DNA of 64,000 nucleotides from Galaxea fascicularis (lineage: Eukaryota > Cnidaria > Anthozoa > Scleractinia > Euphylliidae), in the NCBI GenBank assembly GCA_948470475.1, contig OX419343.1:2993833-3057832 (forward strand), in the 5' to 3' direction. Shown in pieces: positions 56,624 through 64,000 of the stretch. The notes under the pieces were generated by a model, which made no database searches, had not been told where the DNA came from, and saw only the letters and a program-made list of their open reading frames with translations. Made by a program: the position numbers and the translations under genes. Within the stretch, counting starts at the first letter, position 1, and every line of letters begins with the position of its first letter.

Positions 56624-57128
56624 GGGCCGAGTTGCTCGAAGCATGGTTAGCGCTAACCACTGGTTAAGTTGTATTAAGGCCTATAGGTTGACATAGCCTG
56701 AGTATCAGGCCCTGTCGGGGAAGCGGGAACGAGGGGAAGGAAGAGGAGAAGGGCCTGACACAAAGCCATTGATTCGCTTGTGTCCAACATCCAGATTCTG
56801 GATGTTACGCTAATTAGTCAAAAGACAATAACAAACGTCACGTGAGTCAACCGGAAGTCAAGCTTCCAGCGCAAGGGTTACAGACGCCATATTAAAGTTT
56901 ACTCTCATGACACATGGCAGTTACCGGAAGTGATTTTGATTGGCTAATTGTAACACGCGCTGTCTGGGGGTGGAAGGCTTCTGAGAAGCTGTTTGTGTCA
57001 GGCGTTTCTTCCTTCGCTTTCTCGGTCTTTTTGCCTTCCCCACCCTAGAAACGCCTGATACTCAGGCTAAGGTTGACATGGTAATTTAACGTGGGTTAGC
57101 GCTAACGATGCTTCGAGCAACTCGGCCC
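56624..57128. mobile_element. Outer MITE of a nested pair
   Basis: The left end GGGCCGAGTTGCTCGAAGCA continues TGGTTAGCGCTAACC; the right end is the inverse (GGTTAGCGCTAACGATGC ... CGGCCC). GGTTAGCGCTAACC is itself a perfect palindrome. It is split by the inner element 56695-57069. Confidence 0.8.
56695..57069. mobile_element. Inner MITE with 10-bp target duplication
   Basis: The ends AGCCTGAGTATCAGGC and its inverse GCCTGATACTCAGGCT. Flanked by AGGTTGACAT on both sides (56685-56694, 57070-57079). A 9-10 bp duplication fits Mutator-like insertion. 375 bp, non-coding. Confidence 0.8.
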
Positions 57129-57129
57129 T

Positions 57130-57956
57130 GTTTATTTTCAGAAGCCAGCGGACGGCGGGTAACTGATATATAATCGACCAGGATTTCACAGCCAGGGAAC
57201 CTCCAAGTCCACTTCCAAGAGTGGAAAATATGCCGCTGTCTGACTTAACTTTTAGAGTGCTAGTGAATAAATGTATTTGCACAAGGAATGCGGTTCAGCT
57301 GTGAAGAATACATTTTCCTGGACCCGCGACAATTTACCAGCGACCCGCGACACGCGACAATTCAGTAGACTCTCTCGACTGTGCCACACCCTTCCAAAAG
57401 AAGCAGAAACGAATTAACGACCGCAAAACACCGACACGTCTTGCTGAGCTAAGACCAATTAACAAATTAAAATTGCATGTATTGATTCGCCCGAACTCAA
57501 CTCTTTTAGGTATATTTTCAAGCTGTCTCCACAGGTTGTATTAGCAACCAATATTCCTGAAGGTTTGTAATAAATAATAGTCGATTTTTGTATACCCTTC
57601 TTTAAAACAACCGTTCACCTTGTCAAAGCAAAAATTGTTTTCTATTTATTAAGTTTCTAGCAAGCACTTTAAGTAATCAACTGCTCCTGGTGCGCTCAGG
57701 TAATCAGCCTCTTGGTCGCGTGAAACAGTTTTTTACTATGTTATCCAAGAAAAGGAAATAAGAAACTTATTCTTTTCCATCAAAAGGCTTCTACAGCTAT
57801 AAAACGACACTTTGTTTTCCTTGTAACGCTCATTAAAATATGACAGTATTTTTTCAGTCATGTAGTTTCTAAATTCGACGGTTCTAGGTCTGAAAACAAA
57901 AACGTTCGAAGCAAAAGTAAAGAACAACAAATGAACACTGATATAAACTGAAATAA
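57130..57956. other. Gene-less stretch
   Basis: Short open frames without motifs; nothing recognised. A local GACCCGCGACA repeat lies near 57320-57360. Confidence 0.4.
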
Positions 57957-58150
57957 GCCATTTCCGAATTACCTTAGGCCTCTTTTTCAAAGCGAATCTT
58001 GGTTGCTCATCCTTTCACATGCAAATCAATTTTCATTCACAAGAAAATGAGTTTAACTTGCGTGTGAACGAAAATTGATTTGCATGTGAAAGGATGAGCA
58101 CCAAGACTGGCTTTGTAAAAGAGGCCTAAGGTGCGTAATTCGGAAATGGC
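57957..58150. mobile_element. Palindromic MITE, copy B
   Basis: GCCATTTCCGAATTACCTTA then GGCCTCTTTTTCAAAGCGAA, facing the inverse at the right end. Same family as 48041-48232 (shared GGATGAGCACCAAGACT, ATTGATTTGCAT). Confidence 0.85.
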
Positions 58151-58745
58151 CTACTAGAAGACGCCTTTAAAATTTGTTCGTATACACACGAGCAAGAGTG
58201 TCGAATATTCCATGGTATATTCCATAACTATTTTATACCATGTCGTAACTATACATAGCCCTATACAATCAATGTGGTTCACGATGAAAGAGTCGGCTGA
58301 AAACCGACGAATATACAACGGCTTTCCTGTATTCTGATTGGTTGTATTGTATATGGCATGGTATAAAGTCCAGTATACAAAGTAGTGGTATGTTATGGAG
58401 TTTACTCATTAGTCAGCTTGTATCTTTTATCACTATATGACTCCTGGGTTCAAACCATTTACGATTGTACCAGTCTTTTATATATGCAAGACAATGGCAG
58501 TACTAGTAGCTCGTAGGATAATCCATGGTATATCCCGAGAAAATATTGAGAACTAGTAGCCCGGTGAGGCAAGAATCAGCGACGTCTCTTCTCGCAGGTT
58601 AGTTCTACTGTGATTTCTGTAACAGCTTAGAGTGGCATTCCATTGGCAACCAAAATAAACTAAACGCCCTCTCAGAAATACATGAATTGTATCTTCGGTA
58701 TATTTCTAGCTCAGGTTAAAACTACAATACAGTTTTATGAGACGA

Positions 58746-61700
58746 CTATTTGCCTGAAATCCACTGCACTACTTCCCTACTGTACACCAGCTCGCCATTG
58801 GGACTTGTGGTTCCTTCAGGGAGAAGAGCACAGTACACTGGCGTATCAGCTCCTTAAATGAGGCAATCAAAGGCTCCATGAGTCAACTCATTTATGTATC
58901 ATTTAAAGTAAACAATAGAGTACTAAAGTGATGACATCATAAAAATGAAATTTCTGAAATTATGGGATTTGTCAGGATATTCTGAAAGAACAATGTCCAA
59001 GAGGCCTGCTTGGGTCGACCCAAAAAAAATTTAGAAGGGTTTGTATGGAATTTTGTAAGCATAACTGGGCTACGATCTCAGAGACAATTTGTCCCCAAAT
59101 GCTCATTTTTGGCAAGTAGGCCTCTTGGATATTGTTCTTTCAGAATATCCTGACAAATCCCATAATTTCAGAAATTTCATTTTTGTGACGTCACACTTTA
59201 GTACTCTATTATGACAAAATTTGCGAAAGGTGAAAGGGATGAAGCAAACCTTCCCTCGGATGAAGCTCGTGTCTGTCTTAAATGAAACTGGTTACCGTTT
59301 TGTATCAACTCGGCGGATTACGTATTTCGCAACTGTATTTGGTAGTTCTATTTGACAATTGTACTTAGAAGTTGTTCGCTCGATCGCAGTTAAGCTCTAA
59401 AAACGATTTATTGAGGTTCTAGGACGCTTTGATTGCTGTGTATGTGCTGCAAATGATAGAGCAAATGCAAAACTAGCAAATAAAGCTAGTTTTGCATTTG
59501 AAAATGAAAGGACATAAAAGCTCTTCGCGCAAGCACATGAATAAGGTATCATTAAAAAAAAAGAGAAGAAGGCCAAAACGGTTCAGGAAAAACCGTTTCC
59601 TAAGAACGAACGATGAAAGTGAAGGTAATATTAAAGTACTAATACACTGCTGCGGTCATCGTCATTACAAACAACTCACGCTCTTACCTTCATCTGGAGT
59701 CCGATGGGCTCCTGGTCCGCCCATGTCTGTCTGAACCCAGCCAGGACACACCTGGAATTCCAAAATGGTCAGTTTTATAACTGAAGTTCAACATGATTTT
59801 TAAGAAGATTACGACATGTTTTAATTTTACAGACATCTTTCGATGTTGCCAACATCATCGTCAGTTAATTACACAATATTTGAAAAACCGTTGGACTTTA
59901 TAACAACTAGGCAAAACATACATAATTAATTAAGATTAAGTGACAAAAATATTTGAGTGAGTTACAAAGTGTGAAAGAACATAAAGCCTAAAGCGTAAGT
60001 GTCAGGTTGACGTGATGAACTTGTTGGTTTTCAACATGCTATTTCATGTCATTTCTTCGCAAAGTTTGTCATACTGAATTGGTCCCTCGTCCCATTACAA
60101 ATATCTTCAATGTGTAACTATGATTCACAGATAAGACAAACAAAAGAAAGTAAAATAAAGATTATGGTTTCCATGAGAGATTTCAAGAAACATGGAAGAA
60201 TCTGAAGAAAAAGACAATTTATTCTGAAAATTCCCACAAAAATCCAGTTTCGAGTTTGTTCAAACTTTTCTGCGCATTTCCATTGGTTTAAAAGATACAA
60301 TGACAAGTTGTTTTGCCACGTACACCGCATAGAAAGAGCGTAGAAGAATGTAGCACGAGTTTGATTGGCAAGCGCGAGGGACGAGAGGACGAGAGAGACG
60401 ATTCTTATCTCCTCGGAAGTAATCGTGCATGTCACCTTCCCGTGTGCCCTCGCTCGCGCGTGTTGCCCTCGCACGCGCCGCTCTTAGTCGCGCTTCATTT
60501 TCTCTAGCGCATCCCAGCCGGCTAACTGTTTTCTTCCTTCGTAAAAGAATTGATGAAACTGTTTTAGTTATAATTATTTAAACATCTACTCACAGCATTC
60601 ACTATGATTCCTTCACGTTGATCATGTTTAAACTGACGAGCTTGTGCCATGGATAATAATGTTACCCCTATCTTGGACACTCTGTAAGCTAACAATGAGA
60701 ACTATTATTAGTGGTGAAGTGATTAACAGGGTGTATGTTATGATGGTGATAGGACGCAGGTGATGGCTAAAAACAGAGGAAGCATGTAGGGGGCATTCCG
60801 GTTGACTTTGTGGATATTAAAATGGGATGAATTGAGAATGAAAGAAAGAAGGATTGAAAAGGATATACACGTAAATCAGTTAGTCAGCCAATAGGCTCAA
60901 TGGGCTTGTTGCGGTAGTGGACTATCTGGCCTTTGTCTCCTAATCATTCACTTTAAAATCCAATATTTTCCAAGTTTCCTTAATTTTCAATGCCCCCCTC
61001 CTCCACCTCAACTTTTTTCCTCCAAAACAATCCAAAAATCAACAAAAAAATTTGCAAATATTTACCGTAGCAAGGACTCCAACCTAATCTAACAATTTTT
61101 CCATTGAAAGAGATCAAGGTGAGATGTTTTTTAACTGAAATGCCCCCTCAATAACTTTGTCACTCTATAAAAATGGATTGGGGTGTGTGGGGGGGTATTA
61201 TTGAAGGGGGAGGGGGTTATTGAAGGGGGGCAGGGTTTCAAAAGAGTGCTTGGCATTGTCATACCTGGACTGTAAACAGAATCATCAGGCCATCCATTTT
61301 CTGTGACCTTTCCATCTTTAGAGTCACTGATAATTTGGAACATGAAAGGTATACCAGTAAAAGAAACATCAAACTTACAATAAGTAATAATCCTATACTT
61401 AAAAGCCATATAATAACAACTTATTAACCTCAAATGTTCAGTCTTTATGGTAAAATCTCAAACCATGGCCTTGCTGTTAATTGACCTCATTATCACTTGG
61501 TCAATATGGCAAGGCTTCAGTTTGAGATTTTCCCATAAAGACCAGTCACTCCCAGATAATATTTAATAGTTCAAATTACCGTGTACCTCAGGTATTTTTC
61601 CATAAGTGCTGAAAGTTTTGGAATTGTCAACGTTGGGGAGGCAAATTGTTCCTGAAGTGAAGGGGAAACATTCCTCAAATTTCCCATCTGAGAGCTGAGA

Positions 61701-62096
61701 TTTACCACCCTGTCATAAAAACAAATCAACAAGATACTAAAATTTTAGCACAAAGGGTACAGTACTTTGTAGCTTTGCTTGGGCATTTAGATACCAATTA
61801 TTACAAAATTTCCCAAGCACCACATCAGTCATAGTTAGGCATTCACAACTGACAGACAGCCTTTAATTAAAGCAGGCCTGTAGCAAAAACAGCTATGCCC
61901 ATTTCTGTTATTCGTATTATATCTCTCTGCAGCCTGAGTTAATTCCACAGATTTATGTCCAAGTGTCATAAATATCTAGCTGCACACATAACAGTCAGTG
62001 ACTACCATCACCAATATCAGACACAAAGTGGAAAACCCAACAGCTGTATGTCATCTGGGCTAATTAAATTAACGTGTGGGGGAGAAGGGATGGTAC

Positions 62097-62138
<42 letters not shown>

Positions 62139-62168
62139 AATTCCCTGACTCGACGTCATACATGTGTT

Positions 62169-62212
<44 letters not shown>

Positions 62213-63964
62213 CGTGTACTCCAGTTTTCCCCTGTCCGCAAAAACCAACACCTCTAAATTCCAATTTGATCTGGAATGCTCAAACATTTAATACATGAGC
62301 CACTGGCTCGGAAGATTGGGCAACCACTCCTCATGCTATTGAGCTTAAATAATTTGATTTGATTTGATTGATGTGCAGTTTTTAGACCTATACCTCTTCC
62401 ACTGAAAGTCACTGGATGTATGTCAGTTTAATGTGTCTCCTGTGTCAGTTAGTATTAAACATAGATTGCTGTCAAAAATCTAACCTTGCATGTGGCCTCA
62501 GCAGTGGAAAGAAACTGTTGCACATGTCCAGGGTACCAAAGTAGTTTGTCTTAATTGTTGTTTCTGCTCTCTCAACATAAGGAATAGCCCTCTGTTGATT
62601 ATAAGCATGATATAAAGTGAAGCATTTCAGCATTTTAATATTGGATTACACTGTTTAAAACCACACCAAATGAGATCACACTGTAACTTACAGTCTTTCC
62701 CGTAAAACCGTGAACGCCAGAAAATATTTCTGGAATGTTCATTGTTTTGCGACCAATCAGAAGCAACATAAAACCACAACCTAATTACCATTACTGTTTG
62801 CAGTTTAGTCTTCTCACGCGTGATTGGCTTTTTACTTGAAACACAATAACATTCCATAGATATTTTTGGTGTTCACGGTTTTACGGGAGAGACTGTAAGA
62901 ATGGTCTTTTAACTAACACAAAGGGAGAGAAACTTATAATTATCTTTGCCTGTTTTTCTCTCTGACTTCATAAAAACTTGTCTGTCCAACAAAAAAAGAA
63001 TGTCGCTTTTGTTTACCATTGTTTGGCACAGAGAGTAATAATTTGTTGCTCATCCTGAAAAGCTCTGCTAAATCCAGAGCTTACAAAAACTGTGGTTATA
63101 CCTCCAAAACAAGAGATTTCCAATTAGCATATTGCGCTGCGTAGTCTGCAGAATGTGTGTGCACCAACAATACTAAGCACCATCATTAAGGAAACAGAGT
63201 GGTTGGATTTTCATGCATTTTACACAGAAAATAATGGACATTTGGCACATGTCAGTTATCTCACTTATGATTCAATAGAGCACTTTCATCATGGTGGATC
63301 TGTTTGCATTGATCTTCAGCTTTAGTCACATCATTACATCACTTAATTATTATTAATTTATTATTGTGGATATGTTTAGGGATCTGGAATTCCCTATGAA
63401 GGATCAATGGAAATTCCAAGGCAGCTAAAATTGGAATTTCTCGGGGGGGGGTGGGGGTGCAACCCAAAAAAATACCTGTGGCGAGGCAGGGATGGCTATT
63501 TACTGGAACCATGATATGATTTTGTTATTAGTAACATGCTGGGTTCATCATGTCGACATTCCACTGTATTATTGTGTGGTTCCAGAAAACATCTGTACAT
63601 GTATCCTCAACCCTATGGAAGGTGCTTTTTTTGGTTTACACCCCCACCCCTCCAGAAATTTCAATTAAGCTCCATACAAGTGTTTGCTCTTGCCAACTCC
63701 CCCTCCCTTAGAATTTCCACTGACCTTCCATGAGGTACACAGTGCAAGTTATTTAATCAATGGTTCACATTCACATTACCTTCAATAGTACAGCTGAATT
63801 GTTTATCAAAACATCAAGCCCCCCAAACTTATTGAGGACATGATCTCGCAGCTTGTCAATGCTTTCTTTGGATGTGATGTCAAGTGGATGGAACTGGATG
63901 TTTGTGGCATTTAATTCCTTGCTTAGCTCTCCACAGACTTTGGTTCCATTATTCACATCTCTTG
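58746..63964 (-). CDS. CBR1: Carbonyl reductase (CBR1/CBR3-like SDR), 7 exons, 5' end off the window
   Basis: NADPH-dependent short-chain dehydrogenase/reductase acting on carbonyl compounds in the cytosol. Exons: 63964-63780, 62591-62485, 61709-61587, 61326-61265, 60688-60594, 59751-59688, 58852-58746 (TAG); all phases join. Signatures: HPLDITSKESIDKLRD, FGGLDVLINNSAV (usual NNAG is NNSA here), IKTNYFGTLDMCNSFFPLL, VVNLSS (catalytic Ser), GWPDDSVYSPAYRVSKIGVT (YxxxK pair), VCPGWVQTDMGG, and the end PVYCALLPEGT, NGELVYSREVVQW. The start of exon 60688 was chosen over an AG at 60680 because only it restores YxxxK. The NADPH-binding GxxxGIG exon must lie right of 64000. CBR1 versus CBR3 cannot be separated; the symbol is by family. 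Confidence 0.93.
58914..59210. mobile_element. MITE with CRE-like ends, copy 2
   Basis: The left end AATAGAGTACTAAAGTGATG and right end CACACTTTAGTACTCTATT; about 90-bp inverted arms (GAAATTATGGGATTTGTCAG / CTGACAAATCCCATAATTTC). Right arm has TGACGTCA, left arm TGACATCA. In the last CBR intron, just past exon 58852. Confidence 0.85.
60785..61020. repeat. Dispersed repeat related to 32566-33323
   Basis: GGGGGCATTCCGGTTGA, GAATTGAGAATGAAAG, GAAAAGGATATACACGTAA and CCTTAATTTTCAATGCCCCC match the ends of 32566-33323. The right inverted end is cut or decayed. In a CBR intron. Confidence 0.6.
62086..62370 (+). mobile_element. tRNA-derived SINE with conserved central domain
   Basis: Head: GATGGTACAGTGGTGAGAGC (box A-like) and GGGTTCAATTCCC (box B GGTTCAATTCC). 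The body CTCTGCTCCGAGAGGTTTTT then CTCCGTGTACTCC is a block I know from SINEs of many animals. The tail is TTTGATTTGATTTGATTG. Lies in an intron of the CBR gene, in the antisense direction to it. A different family from 33917-34190. Confidence 0.85.
62600..63779 (-). other. CBR intron (longest in the visible gene)
   Basis: Contains ACAGTCTTTCCCGTAAAACC then GTGAACGCCA (62690-62719) facing TGTTCACGGTTTTACGGGAG then AGACTGT (62870-62897), another ~210-bp MITE-like inverted repeat. A run of G then GTGGGGGTG lies near 63440. Nothing coding seen. Confidence 0.5.
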
Positions 63965-64000
63965 CTGTATAATTTACAATCATTAACAATTACAAATGCA

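Noticed and set aside
60594..60679. Exon start at 60679 in the CBR gene
   Set aside because: In frame but puts Tyr and Lys five apart; the upstream acceptor restores YxxxK and the AY-VSK family pattern.

Overview
This is eukaryotic genomic DNA. It is AT-rich, intron-rich and packed with mobile elements, almost certainly from a cnidarian, most likely a hexacoral (stony coral or sea anemone). The strongest evidence is a nematocyst minicollagen gene (minus strand, 11779-13795), a family found only in Cnidaria. The conserved genes are animal genes: SMARCD/BAF60, a C2orf69 homologue and a CBR1-like carbonyl reductase. Several dispersed repeats also look like ones I associate with coral genomes.

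Layout. 31-9594 (+): the last 14 coding exons of a SMARCD/BAF60 chromatin-remodelling subunit; the 5' end is off the left edge. 11779-13795 (-): a two-exon minicollagen. 18476-28295: a three-layer nest. A small MITE is split by a ~9.6 kb terminal-inverted-repeat element, which holds an intact 4.5 kb Ty3/gypsy-type LTR retrotransposon with identical LTRs. 28628-30460 (-) and 40844-42646 (+): two single-exon, secreted, probably membrane-anchored carboxylesterase/cholinesterase-family paralogues, about 10 kb apart and pointing away from each other. The space between them is MITEs, a SINE and simple sequence. 46527-55593 (-): a three-exon C2orf69 homologue. Its 6.5 kb first intron holds a Harbinger-type element (51105-54928) whose transposase is split by a 1.93 kb palindromic (foldback) element with 43-bp tandem repeats. 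58746-63964 (-): seven exons of a CBR1-like short-chain reductase whose first exon(s) lie off the right edge.

The host genes are unrelated housekeeping or cell-type genes and do not form a pathway. The unusual content is the mobile DNA. The main items are the foldback element with a 6-bp target duplication, a hammerhead-ribozyme-like fold of the Penelope-retroelement type at 49135-49185 (-), two tRNA-derived SINE families, and at least eight MITE families, several with target-site duplications visible by eye. I saw no CRISPR array, operon or prokaryotic feature. Exon borders were placed by reading frame, GT/AG sites and family resemblance only; no alignment or RNA data were available.
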